NCBI GenBank assembly: GCA_963714415.1 | Contig: CAVQOL010000021.1 | Coordinates: 1-64,000 of the forward strand | Direction: 5' to 3' | DNA length: 64,000 bases | DNA from: JAGXRK01 sp963714415 | GTDB taxonomy: Bacteria > Bacteroidota > Ignavibacteria > Ignavibacteriales > Ignavibacteriaceae | Shown here: positions 1 to 8,633 of the stretch, piece after piece | Numbering within the stretch: the stretch's first letter is position 1 | Layout: the number at the start of each line of letters is the position of its first letter | Program-made: the position numbers and the translations under genes | Notes under the pieces: model-generated | What the model was told of the DNA's origin: nothing | Databases searched by the model: none | The model's input: only the letters and a program-made list of their open reading frames with translations

Positions 1-2307
1 ATATGTGCAATGATTAATAAGCTGCTGGTTTCTCATTGCATGTTCCGGAATAATACGTGCTACTACCCTGATATTATGCTGACTGGCGGCGGAGCAATAG
101 CTATATTCGGTAATCCGACTATTGAATTTTGCGAGTTCATTGGAAACACAGGTGCATTTGGAGGTGCAATTTGTATCTGGGGTAGTAACATACATCCTTT
201 GATCAAAAATAATTATTTTCACCATAACGGGGGGCATGGTACAATTGATATTGGAAGCGACGGAGGTAGCAATACTTCCCCGGTTTTGATTAATAATATT
301 TTCGCAAACAACCACTCTTACGGACACACTTCCAACCCTAATGGACACGGCATTGTTCATTTTAGTAACGGCGGAGGTAAAGCTGTTCTTATCAATAATA
401 TAATTGTAAATAATAGCTCTGATGGATTGGGAGGCGGTATATCTAATGGTTACTTCACAGCAACTCCTTTATTAATCAATAACATTATTTATGGGAATAC
501 ACCTTTCCAGGTCTGGCTTGGTGTTACATCCGATCTTAATTTTTATAATTGCTTGATTGAAGGAGGTAAAGAAGGATTCAGTGGCGCTACTTTTACAGGA
601 AATTATGAAAATTGTATAGATGTTGATCCCCTATTTGTAAGCTCAAATGATTTTCATTTACAAGATAAATCTAACTGCATAGGTGCAGCAATTGATTCAG
701 TTCTGATCAACAGTACTATGTATTATTGTCCTACAACTGATTTTGATGGAAACCCAAGACCAAATCCTTCAGGTTCAATGCCGGATATTGGAGCTTATGA
801 AAATCCTCTGGCAATTCCTGAACCTACTGAAATACCTGCCGGGGATGTAAGCGGAACCTGGACTAAAGCCTTTTCTCCCTATCACATTAATGGAGAAATT
901 ACAATACCAGACGGTTTAACTCTCACAATTGAACCTGGTGTTGAGGTTGTTTTTACTGGACATTACAAATTCAATGTACAGGGAAGACTACTGGCTATAG
1001 GAACAGAAACCGATACAATTGTTTTTACAATTAATGACACAACAGGATTTTACAATCTAACTATTCCTGATGGTGGCTGGCACGGGATTCGTTTTATGGA
1101 TACGGTTTCAACCAATGATTCAAGCAAGATTGTCTACTGTAAGTTGCAGTATGGAAAAGCAAATACTGGTGCAGGATCTTACGACAGGGTTGGAGGAGCT
1201 CTATGTGCAAAGATTAATAAGTTACTGGTTTCTCATTGCATGTTCCGGAACAACACGACCTATAGCACTGATATTATGCTGACCGGCGGCGGAGCAATAA
1301 GTATAAGTGGCGATCCGATTATTGAATTTTGCGAGTTCACCGAAAACACAAGTTCATTTGGAGCCGCAATCTTATCTGGGGCTACAACATAAGGCCTTTG
1401 ATCCGCAATAATTATTTTCACCATAACCTGGGGCATGGTACAATTAATATTGGAAACGACGGCCGCAATACTTCCCCTGTATTGATTAATAATATAATCA
1501 CCAACAATATCTCTAACGAATGCGGAACCATCACTAGCGGACACGGTATTGTTCATTTTAGTAACGGTTACGGAGCCGCTGTTCTTATAAATAATACCAT
1601 TGTAAATAATAGCTGTACTGTATCGGGAGGCGGTATATTTGTCAATACTAGTCCAACACCTTTGTTAATTAATAACATTATATATGGAAATACCCCCTCA
1701 CAAGTTGATCTTCTTACGGTGCATCTGACCTTACTTTTATAATTGCTTGATTGAAGGAGGTAAAGAAGGATTTACAGGAGAAGAATTTACTGGGACCTAT
1801 GAAAATTGTATAGATGCTGATCCGCAATTAGTAGGATTAAATGATTATCATTTACAAAATACCAGCCCCTGCATTGGTGCAGCAATTGATTCAATTCTGG
1901 TTGGTAGTACTATGTATTATTGTCCTTCAACTGATTTTGAAGGAAACCCAAGACCAAATCCTTTGGGTACAATGCCGGATATTGGTGCTTATGAAAATCC
2001 ACTCGGTCCTGTTGGCGTTGAAGGAAATCTATCAGTATATCCAACTGAGTATGCTCTATCTCAAAATTATCCCAATCCATTTAACCCAAGTACAACAATA
2101 AAATATTCTGTTCCAGAATTAAGTTTTGTAACCATTAAAATTTATGATGTATTGGGAAGCGAAGTTGCAACTTTGGTAAACGAAGAAAAGCTAGTTGGAA
2201 CTTATGAAATAAATTGGCATGCATCTTACCTGCCAAGCGGTGTGTATTTTTACAGAATTCAAACAGGAAAATTTATGGATACGAAAAAAATGATTTTGAT
2301 AAAATAA
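1..2307 (+). CDS. T9SS-secreted right-handed beta-helix protein, 5'-truncated and frameshifted
   Basis: The reading frame is open to the window edge, so the N-terminus is missing. The protein has Asn/Gly-rich parallel beta-helix repeats (LINNI, HHN, NNYFHHN types). It has two copies of a choice-of-anchor-Q-like end (DFDGNPRP then DIGAYEN, at about 750-800 and 1935-1995). The C-terminus is a T9SS type A sorting domain (QNYPNPFNPST at about 2060). The two halves are an internal duplication, and each resembles the protein at 4811-6349. Comparison of the copies places one missing base near 1371, one near 1717 and one near 1737 (a T run shortened). The net effect restores the original frame, so the gene is either recently damaged or misread. 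Such proteins are exported by T9SS and anchored at or released from the cell surface; a ligand or enzymatic role is not visible. Confidence 0.8.
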
Positions 2308-2397
2308 AAATATTCACCTTGAGAGAGAAGCGTTTTGATCCTCAGTCCAATGCATTCTCTCTAGCATATCTGCTGTGTTTCTCCCAAGGTAAATATT
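2308..2397. repeat. imperfect inverted repeat between T9SS genes
   Basis: An arm at about 2308-2326 (core ATTCACCTTGAGAGA) pairs with an arm at about 2379-2397 (core TCTCCCAAGGTAAAT) with few mismatches, enclosing about 52 bases. It lies directly after the stop of the beta-helix gene. It could be a long transcript hairpin or the remnant of a palindromic element. No T-run follows the right arm, so a simple intrinsic terminator is not well supported. Confidence 0.4.
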
Positions 2398-2433
2398 CTT
2401 TACAATTTTAAAATAAGTTCTTTGGAGGACTCA

Positions 2434-3723
2434 ATGAAAATCGTTATTACTTTTCTACTAGCATTTACTTCTTTTTGCTTTTCACAAGAATTTTGGGAAG
2501 AGACCAATGGACCATATGATGTTACTGTTTCATCCTTAGCTATCAGTTTAAACGGAGATATTTTTGCTGGAACATATGATGGAATGTACCGTACGACAGA
2601 TAGTGGTGACAATTGGACTCAGATCAATAATGGTCTGTTAGTATTATCTGTAGGATGTTTAGCTATCAATTCAAATGGGGATATTTTTGCTGGGACTTAT
2701 GGTGGCGGTACATTTCGTTCAACAGATTATGGAAATAGTTGGACTCAGATAAATAATAGTTTGACAACTTTAAATGTTTGGTCCTTGGCTATCAACTCAA
2801 ATGGTAATATTTTCGCTGGAACTGATGATTATCTATTTCGTTCAACTAATAACGGAGATAACTGGGTTCAACTAAATAATGGTTTGACAGATTTAAATGT
2901 TGAGTCTTTTGATGTTAGATGTTTTATTTTCAATTCAAACGGAGATATTTATATTGGAACAGACACAGGAGGAATGTATCGTTCAACAGATAATGGAAAT
3001 AGCTGGACTCAGATAAATAATGGTCTGACAGCCTCGCATATTTGGTCTTTAGCTATTAATTCAAACGAAGATATTTTTGCCGGAGCTTGGATCGCAGACT
3101 TTACTTCGACAGATAATGGAGTTTTTCATTCATCAGATAATGGAGATAGTTGGACTAAGAAAAATAATGGTTTGACAGCTACAAATGTCTGGTCAATGGT
3201 TATCAACTCAAATGGTGATATTTTCGCCGGAACTGATAATGGAGTATTTCGTTCTGCGGATAATGGAGAAAGCTGGACTCAGATAAATAATGGTTTGACA
3301 GAGTTAGATGTTCATTCTTTAGCTATCAATTTAGAAGGATATATTTATGCTGGAACAGGTAATGGTGTATTTTGCAGCATAAACACTACTGTTACTGCGA
3401 TTGAGGAAGCCAAATTATTACCATCAGCATTTACCTTAGATCAAAACTATCCTAATCCTTTTAACCCGAGCACAAAAATAAAATACTCAATCCCCCAAAC
3501 CTCCAAAGTGGTAATAAAAGTTTTTGATTTACTTGGAAGAGAAGTAGAGACTTTAGTTAATGAAGAAAAATCTGTTGGCACTTATGAAGTTGAATTCAAT
3601 TCTACAGTCGGCAGTCTTCAGTTAGCAAGTGGAATATATTTCTACAGATTGCAAGTCATAGATCCCGAATCAAGTTCGGGACAGAGTTTTGTTGAGACGA
3701 AGAAGATGATATTGCTCAAATAA
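2434..3723 (+). CDS. T9SS-secreted BNR/beta-propeller protein
   Basis: The start is the ATG at 2434, preceded by GGAGGA; an upstream in-frame TTG at 2422 lacks a ribosome site. A hydrophobic signal peptide covers about residues 1-17 (ending FCFSQ). About seven repeats of 41-47 residues follow, with the pattern NNGLT, SLAINSNGDIFAGT, FRSTDNGxSWTQI. This matches BNR/Ycf48-like propeller blades, so a seven-bladed propeller is likely. The C-terminal ~85 residues are a T9SS type A sorting domain (QNYPNPFNPST to KKMILLK). Within it an extra segment (DPESSSGQ) is encoded by a short palindrome at 3663-3681. The protein is probably secreted or surface-bound. The propeller suggests binding rather than catalysis, and the ligand is unknown. 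Confidence 0.85.
   Translation: MKIVITFLLAFTSFCFSQEFWEETNGPYDVTVSSLAISLNGDIFAGTYDGMYRTTDSGDNWTQINNGLLVLSVGCLAINSNGDIFAGTYGGGTFRSTDYGNSWTQINNSLTTLNVWSLAINSNGNIFAGTDDYLFRSTNNGDNWVQLNNGLTDLNVESFDVRCFIFNSNGDIYIGTDTGGMYRSTDNGNSWTQINNGLTASHIWSLAINSNEDIFAGAWIADFTSTDNGVFHSSDNGDSWTKKNNGLTATNVWSMVINSNGDIFAGTDNGVFRSADNGESWTQINNGLTELDVHSLAINLEGYIYAGTGNGVFCSINTTVTAIEEAKLLPSAFTLDQNYPNPFNPSTKIKYSIPQTSKVVIKVFDLLGREVETLVNEEKSVGTYEVEFNSTVGSLQLASGIYFYRLQVIDPESSSGQSFVETKKMILLK
3663..3681. repeat. short palindrome inside T9SS sorting-domain coding sequence
   Basis: TCCCGAA, five-base loop, TTCGGGA: a perfect 7-bp stem lying in frame in the coding sequence of the propeller protein. It encodes part of DPESSSGQ, a segment that the T9SS tail of the gene at 1-2307 lacks. 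The same insertion is at 6289-6307, and a degraded version is at 7972-7988. Confidence 0.7.
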
Positions 3724-3727
3724 AAGC

Positions 3728-3780
3728 AACCCCTCCTGCCTCCTCCCCTTTAGTAAAGGGGAGGAACGAGGTGGGGTTTT
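3728..3780. terminator. long GC-rich hairpin after the propeller gene
   Basis: Pyrimidine-rich AACCCCTCC...CTCCCCTTTA is followed by GTAAAGGGGAGG...GAGGTGGGGTTTT, giving a long, nearly continuous stem ending in TTTT. It can act as a terminator for 2434-3723. Its length and CCTCC/GGAGG composition also resemble dispersed intergenic palindromes. Confidence 0.6.
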
Positions 3781-3870
3781 ATAAAAAATATTTAGAGTGT
3801 CCAGTCATTCTGAAAACATTCACGACTGAACATCTTGATCATTAATCATTAATTTATTAGGAGGTCCGAT

Positions 3871-4425
3871 ATGAAAACATTTCAAAGTGCAGTTGTTCTA
3901 ATAGCTTTTATGGGGCTTGTATTTCTTGGCTGTTCAGAAAAATCCCAATTGCCGAATGAACCAGTAAATTCACTGGAAAAAGTAACAAAAATCCCCTATA
4001 CCGCTGAAATTTCATTGGTTGCCCTAGTTGATCCCGGTTCCGAAAAAATTGTAGGACAAAACTTGATTGTAAAAGATAGGGTTGTTCTAACAAGATACGA
4101 AGCCAGCAGTCCTTTAGTAACGGGAGACTTATTGGTAACCATGAATTTCACGTTTAACCTCAACACCGGGGAAGGGCCTTCGCACGGGAAATGGTCAAAA
4201 GTACCGGACGCATATCCTAACGCCTTGTGGGAAGGTAACTTTACCGGCTATAGAACAAAGACCGGCGAATCAGCATGGACAGATAACCTTTACATAGTTG
4301 GCAAGGGAGAAGGCGAAGGAATTGATGGCATGAAAAATTTTACCGATGCATTAATCTATTCGGATGATATATATCTGCGAACTGGATTTTTTGGCGTAGC
4401 GAGCGGAGTTATAAAATCAAAATAA
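3871..4425 (+). CDS. lipoprotein of unknown function
   Basis: The ATG at 3871 has a strong ribosome site (AGGAGG about ten bases upstream). The N-terminus is a lipoprotein signal with a hydrophobic stretch and lipobox VFLGC at residues 17-21. The mature protein would be acylated on Cys21 and exported. The remaining ~160 residues are a soluble, mostly beta-looking domain with motifs such as GPSHGKWSKV and LWEGNFTGYRTK; no family is recognised. It sits between T9SS client genes but lacks a T9SS tail, and strong hairpins on both sides suggest its own transcript. Confidence 0.7.
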   Translation: MKTFQSAVVLIAFMGLVFLGCSEKSQLPNEPVNSLEKVTKIPYTAEISLVALVDPGSEKIVGQNLIVKDRVVLTRYEASSPLVTGDLLVTMNFTFNLNTGEGPSHGKWSKVPDAYPNALWEGNFTGYRTKTGESAWTDNLYIVGKGEGEGIDGMKNFTDALIYSDDIYLRTGFFGVASGVIKSK

Positions 4426-4428
4426 TAG

Positions 4429-4469
4429 TCCTCCTTCGTTAATCGCGACGAAAATCGGGATCGGAGGAC
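4429..4469. repeat. nested hairpin with ATCGCGA/TCGGGAT core
   Basis: Outer arms GTCCTCC (4429-4435) and GGAGGAC (4463-4469) enclose an inner imperfect hairpin, ATCGCGA (4442-4448) and TCGGGAT (4455-4461). The inner part resembles the YCCCGA...TCGGGR hairpins found elsewhere in the window. It directly follows the lipoprotein stop and may also terminate its transcript. Confidence 0.5.
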
Positions 4470-4502
4470 AGGTTTTGCTAAAGTAAGACTAACTTATTTT
4501 AA

Positions 4503-4557
4503 GAGCACCCCTATCAATAAAAGCCTGCCTGCGGAAGGCAGGTTGGTAGGGGTTTAT
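4503..4557. terminator. long compound hairpin
   Basis: ACCCCTATCAA pairs with TTGGTAGGGGT, enclosing an inner GCCTGCCT...AGGCAGG hairpin, then TTTATTG. It may be a terminator or another dispersed palindrome. The rest of the 4470-4810 gap is AT-rich. A TTGACA hexamer at about 4598 is the only promoter-like word I see, and it is weak evidence. Confidence 0.5.
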
Positions 4558-4810
4558 TGTTAACTAAATATAGTTGCCAAAATTTAATATTATTTTCTTG
4601 ACATTTATTACTGCGAACCTTTTATTTAACAAGTAAATATTTCAACTGTTGACCACTGGACCTTTTGGGAAAAGTTGTTGCGGTATTCTTTTCTTATATT
4701 CATTTATTATTCTTCCCATAAAGGCGCAGCGATTCATTATATGCTGTGCAGAAACTTATTGTTTTCCAACATAGATAATCATTTATTTCAAACTTAAGAG
4801 GAGAGGGATT

Positions 4811-6349
4811 ATGAAAAACCTATCTTTGCTTATTATTCTCTCCAGTTCAATTACATTTACTATAACTTCTCTAGCTCAGACAAATATACCACCGGGTGAT
4901 GTGAGCGGGACGTGGACTAAAGCAAACTCCCCGTATAATATTAATGGAGAAATTACTATACCCGATGGCTTAACTCTTACAATTGAACCCGGTGTTGAAG
5001 TGATTTTTAAAGGTCATTACAAATTCAATGTACAGGGAAGACTACTGGCTATAGGAACTGAAACCGATACAATTGTTTTTACAATTAATGACACAACAGG
5101 ATTTTACATTGTAAATATTCCTGATGGTGGCTGGCACGGAATAAAACTAGTAGCTAATCCCATTTCAAACGATAGTACGATTTTTGAATATTGCATTTTT
5201 CAATTCGGAAAAGAAAATTACGGCAACGGAGGAGCCATCTATTCCGAAATAGATAAACTTAGAATCTCACACAGTCTGTTCCAGAATAATCTATGTTCTT
5301 CTCCTCATCCTTTTAGTGGTGGAGGTGGAGCAATTTGCATATGGGAGGGCAAACCGGTAATTGAATATTGTGAATTTAGGCAGAATGAAGCTTTGTGGGG
5401 TTCCGCCCTTGTGATTGTTGGTTCATCTTCTGATGCTCTTATACGTAATAACCATTTCCATCATAATAACAGTTCTGTTACAATAAGCATAGATCTTTCA
5501 GCTTCTCCAAAATTTATAAATAACTTAATAGAACAAAACTACTCCTACTTTGATGGCATATTATATTTCAGTAATAATGGCGGAAATGCAAAAATAATAA
5601 ATAACACTATTGTAAATAATATATGCGCACAGGGTGGGGCAATATTAGTTCATGATGGTTTGGCTTTGTTTATCAATAACATAGTATACGGAAATGAACC
5701 TTCACAAGTTTATTTTGATTTGCCATTAAGTGTTGGCTTTTATAATTGCTTGATTGAAGGAGGCAAGGAAGGATTTACCGGAGAAGCTTTTACAGGAACT
5801 TATGAAAATTGTATAGATGCTGATCCGCAATTTGTGAGCTCAAATGATTATCATTTACAAAACACCAGTCCTTGCATCGGGGCAGCAATTGATTCAATTC
5901 TGGTTGGTAGTACTATTTATTATTGTCCTTCAACTGATTTTGAAGGAAATATAAGACCATTTCCTGTTGGTACAATGCCGGATATTGGTGCTTATGAAAA
6001 TTCTTTAGGAAATCCTGTTGGTGTTGAAGAAAATTTATCAGTTCATCCAACTGAATATTTTTTAGATCAAAACTATCCCAATCCATTCAATCCATCAACA
6101 ACAATAAGATATTCCGTTCCAAAATTGAGTTTTGTAACCATTAAATTTTATGATGTATTGGGATGTGAAGTCGCAGCATTAGTAGATGAAGAAAAATCTG
6201 TTGGCACTTATGAAGTTGAATTCAAGTCTACAGTCGGCAGTCTTCAGTTAGCAAGTGGAATATATTTCTATAGACTGCAAGCCATAGATCCCGCATCAAG
6301 TTCGGGACAGGGTTTTGTTGAAACAAAGAAAATGATTTTGCTGAAATGA
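4811..6349 (+). CDS. T9SS-secreted right-handed beta-helix protein
   Basis: This is an intact 512-residue paralogue of the gene at 1-2307. The ATG at 4811 follows a purine-rich GAGGAGAGGG ribosome site. It has a signal peptide (residues about 1-22), then a conserved N-terminal block (GDVSGTWTKA, GLTLTIEPGVEV, VQGRLLAIGTETDTI). Beta-helix repeats follow (INNTIVNN, RNNHFHHNN), then a choice-of-anchor-Q-like segment (DFEGNIRP, PDIGAYEN) and a T9SS type A tail (QNYPNPFNPST). The tail contains the palindrome-encoded segment DPASSSGQG. Stretches of DNA are nearly identical to 1-2307, for example around 5030-5110 and 1000-1060, suggesting recent duplication or gene conversion. Confidence 0.85.
   Translation: MKNLSLLIILSSSITFTITSLAQTNIPPGDVSGTWTKANSPYNINGEITIPDGLTLTIEPGVEVIFKGHYKFNVQGRLLAIGTETDTIVFTINDTTGFYIVNIPDGGWHGIKLVANPISNDSTIFEYCIFQFGKENYGNGGAIYSEIDKLRISHSLFQNNLCSSPHPFSGGGGAICIWEGKPVIEYCEFRQNEALWGSALVIVGSSSDALIRNNHFHHNNSSVTISIDLSASPKFINNLIEQNYSYFDGILYFSNNGGNAKIINNTIVNNICAQGGAILVHDGLALFINNIVYGNEPSQVYFDLPLSVGFYNCLIEGGKEGFTGEAFTGTYENCIDADPQFVSSNDYHLQNTSPCIGAAIDSILVGSTIYYCPSTDFEGNIRPFPVGTMPDIGAYENSLGNPVGVEENLSVHPTEYFLDQNYPNPFNPSTTIRYSVPKLSFVTIKFYDVLGCEVAALVDEEKSVGTYEVEFKSTVGSLQLASGIYFYRLQAIDPASSSGQGFVETKKMILLK
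6289..6307. repeat. short palindrome inside T9SS sorting-domain coding sequence
   Basis: TCCCGCA, five-base loop TCAAG, TTCGGGA: the same element and position as at 3663-3681, with one stem mismatch. It encodes part of DPASSSGQ in frame. Confidence 0.65.
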
Positions 6350-6356
6350 TATATTG

Positions 6357-6482
6357 GGTTGTCTCATAAGTCGAAATTTATATGTCATTCCCGTGAAAAC
6401 TGGAATCCAAAACACTGAAAACAAGATAGATTCCCACTTGCGTGGGAATGACAACTTAGTTTTTTTGACTTTTGAGACAACC
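6357..6482. mobile_element. MITE-like element with nested inverted repeats
   Basis: The outer 16-base arms are GGTTGTCTCATAAGTC (6357-6372) and GACTTTTGAGACAACC (6467-6482), with one mismatch. Inside, GTCATTCCCG at 6384 pairs imperfectly with CGTGGGAATGAC ending at 6452, with GGAATCC/GATTCCC next to them. There is no open reading frame, and no obvious target-site duplication flanks it. It resembles a non-autonomous transposon-like or REP-type palindrome. It fills the gap between the beta-helix gene and the serine hydrolase. Confidence 0.6.
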
Positions 6483-6545
6483 TCCAAATGTAGAGGGGAG
6501 GTATTGTTTCGCCTGAATTTACAAATAATTTTAGAGGAGGTTGCT

Positions 6546-8025
6546 ATGAAAAAATTGTATTTATTTTTTATTGCATTTCTATTATTCCAACTTTCATCAT
6601 TTCCACAGTCAACAGATATAGGACAGCGATTTTCTGAAAGGTACCAAGGTGTTAACAATAATGAAATCTTGTTGGATGAAAAGGCCTATAATGGTTACTG
6701 GGATTTGGACTCATTTATTATTGCAAAGATGAATCAATATAATATTCCTGGATTAGCTGCAAGTATTGTTAAAGATGGTGAAATTTATTGGACTGGTGCT
6801 TATGGTTTTGCCAACATAGAAGAAAGTATTGAAGTTACTGATTCAACTCTTTTTATGCTTGCTTCAACTTCAAAAACTGTTACGGGTGTTGCTCTTATGC
6901 AACTCTGGGAAGAGGGATTATTTGAACTTGATGATGATATAAATGATTATCTTCCTTTCGAAGTGCATAATCCTAATTTTCCTGATTCGACAATCACATT
7001 CCGAATGTTGCTTACACACACATCTTCTATAAGTGATAATTGGGACGAGATGCCTTATTATGCGGGAGACTCTCCAATACAGTTAGGTGACTATCTTGAA
7101 AATTATCTTGTTCCAGGGGGCTCTTATTATCATAGCATAAATTACAATAATATTGCACCCGGCACTCAGTGGGATTATTGTAATATTGCTGTAGCACTTG
7201 TTGGTTATCTTGTTGAAGTTCTAATGGGTAATTTCTCTACTTATACACAAGATTCTATATTTATTCCATTAGATATGAATGAGACAGCTTGGTTTCTCTC
7301 CGAATTGGATACTACTCATATTGCTAGACCATATAACTACAATAACCCTATAGCACACTTTGGATATTCAGATTATCCTTCCGGTCAACTTAGAACCAGC
7401 ACTCTTCAACTTTCTAAATTCCTTTCAGCTTTTATGCAGGGTGGAGAATTAAATTACATTAGAATACTTGATAGCTCAACTATTTCGTTAATGACTACTG
7501 TTCAATTTCCTCAAATTGATGCATCTCAGGGATTGATATGGTATAAGCTCTTATTAAATAGTAGATGGATTTGGGGACATGGTGGTGGTGATACAGGCGT
7601 TGGATCAGCGATGTTTTACAGTCCATCGGAAAATGTAGGGGTAATTTGTTTATGTAATGTTAATGCTCGCGCATTTTTGGAAGTTATGTTAGATGCTCTC
7701 TTTAATTATGTTGCTCCGGTTAACGTTGAAGATGAAATATCCTTACCAATTAGTTTTAGACTATTTCAAAACTATCCCAATCCTTTTAACCCGAGCACAA
7801 AAATAAAATATAGTATTCCCAAATTAAGTTTTGTAACAATTAAAATTTATGATGTATTGGGAAGTGAAGTTGCAACTTTAGTAAATGAAGAAAAACCTGT
7901 TGGTACTTATGAGTTAACGTGGAATGCAGAGAATTTACCAAGCGGAGTTTATTTCTATAGTTGCAAGCGTAGATCCGAATAGTTCAGGCAGCTATGTTGA
8001 AACAAAGAAAATTGAGTTTTGCTAG
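6546..8025 (+). CDS. T9SS-secreted serine hydrolase of the beta-lactamase (S12) family
   Basis: The ATG at 6546 follows GAGGAGG; the frame is open further upstream but without a signal. A signal peptide (about residues 1-21) precedes a class C beta-lactamase/D-alanyl-D-alanine carboxypeptidase-like domain. It has SxxK as S107-T-S-K110, a YxN-type Y211-C-N213, and HGGG at 345-348 in place of KTG. These are the catalytic elements of PF00144 esterases and peptidases, so hydrolysis of an ester or amide outside the cell is likely. The substrate is unknown. The T9SS tail (QNYPNPFNPST, about residue 412) loses frame near 7960; two single-base deletions explain it, after which VDPNSSG and VETKK follow in the shifted frame to a stop at 8023-8025. 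As read, the protein ends at 7982. Confidence 0.8.
7972..7988. repeat. degraded copy of the sorting-domain palindrome
   Basis: GATCCGAATAGTTCAGG matches the GATCCCGAATCAAGTTCGGG element at 3661-3680 with changes. It occupies the equivalent place in the T9SS tail, encoding DPNSSG in the restored frame. The stem is largely lost. Confidence 0.45.
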
Positions 8026-8047
8026 AAGTAATTATTGGCAAAACAAT

Positions 8048-8081
8048 AAAAAACCCGATGAAGAATTCACCGGGTTTTTTT
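8048..8081. terminator. bidirectional terminator
   Basis: AAACCCG...CGGGTTTTTTT forms a stem with an A-run on the left and a T-run on the right. It can terminate both the plus-strand hydrolase gene and the minus-strand tRNA cluster, which meet here. Confidence 0.7.
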
Positions 8082-8082
8082 G

Positions 8083-8154
8083 TGACCCCAAGGGGATTCG
8101 AACCCCTATTACCGCCGTGAAAGGGCGAGGTCCTAACCATTAGACGATGGGGCC
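8083..8154 (-). tRNA. tRNA-Glu(TTC)
   Basis: The reverse strand folds as a complete cloverleaf: acceptor GGCCCCA against TGGGGTC, anticodon loop CTTTCAC with anticodon TTC, T-arm GGTTCGAATCC. There is no encoded CCA. It is the promoter-distal gene of the minus-strand cluster Pro, Arg, His, Glu. Confidence 0.95.
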
Positions 8155-8197
8155 ATTTTTCAACTAAAAATGGACAAAAACAAATTTAATAGTTCTG

Positions 8198-8272
8198 GGT
8201 GAGCGATGGGATTTGAACCCACGGCCTTCTGGGCCACAACCAGATGCTCTAACCAACTGAGCTACGCTCACC
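8198..8272 (-). tRNA. tRNA-His(GTG)
   Basis: Reverse-strand cloverleaf with anticodon GTG (loop TTGTGGC), D-arm AGCTCAGTTGGTTAGAGC and T-arm GGGTTCAAATCCC. The extra 5' G typical of tRNA-His is encoded and opposes discriminator C. It is the third gene of the tRNA cluster. Confidence 0.93.
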
Positions 8273-8387
8273 ATCAATTCAAAATATCAATTAACAAAAT
8301 TTCAAACCACAAATAAAACTTAAAAACCAATAATCAAGTTCCAATTAAAATTGATATTTGGTGCTTGGCATTTCAATTTTAACTCTG
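8273..8387. repeat. tRNA-spacer direct repeat, copy 1
   Basis: An AT-rich stretch (AATATCAATTAACAAA, ACCAATAATCAAGTTCCAAT, TTGGTGCTTGGCATTT) recurs with about ten differences at 8521-8633 and, more diverged, at 8708-8842. The copies lie immediately downstream (minus-strand sense) of the scrambled tRNA-Arg copy, of tRNA-Arg and of tRNA-Pro. The arrangement suggests serial duplication of a tRNA-plus-spacer unit. Confidence 0.75.
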
Positions 8388-8519
8388 TACGCCCGAGTGG
8401 ACTCTCCCAAAGGGATGGCTTCGCCAGAACCACTAACCTTCCCGACTTCGTCGGGATGCTCTATCCGACTTGTCCACCGAAATCACTTTGTGATGCAGGT
8501 GGATTGAGCCACGACCACC
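8388..8519 (-). pseudogene. scrambled tRNA-Arg copy carrying several palindromes
   Basis: This aligns base by base with tRNA-Arg at 8634-8707 in blocks: 8388-8404, 8427-8439, 8457-8468 and 8504-8509. Between the blocks are foreign palindromic segments. Positions 8405-8426 carry TCCCAAAGGGA and TGGCTTCGCCA in the T-loop region. Positions 8440-8456 carry TCCCGACTTCGTCGGGA, exactly replacing the 17-base anticodon arm. Positions 8469-8503 carry a nested TCCACC...GGTGGA hairpin in the D-loop region. The right end (acceptor 5' side) resembles tRNA-His more than tRNA-Arg. It cannot be a functional tRNA-Arg. Confidence 0.8.
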
Positions 8520-8520
8520 A

Positions 8521-8633
8521 TTTATTCAAAATATCAATTAACAAATTTCAAACTACAACCAACACTTAAAAACCAATAATCAAGTTCCAATTAAAATTGA
8601 TATTTAGTGCTTAGCATTTGAATTTTAACTCTG
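8521..8633. repeat. tRNA-spacer direct repeat, copy 2
   Basis: Near-identical to 8273-8387, including ACCAATAATCAAGTTCCAAT and the variant TTAGTGCTTAGCATTTG. It separates tRNA-Arg from its scrambled copy. Confidence 0.75.

Noticed and set aside
2520..3400. Regularly spaced repeats that could suggest a CRISPR-like array
   Set aside because: The repeats are in frame at about 123-140 bases and encode propeller blades; there are no cas genes and no spacer structure.
8351..8569. 72-codon plus-strand open frame
   Set aside because: It lies entirely over the spacer repeat and the scrambled tRNA-Arg copy, with no protein-like features.
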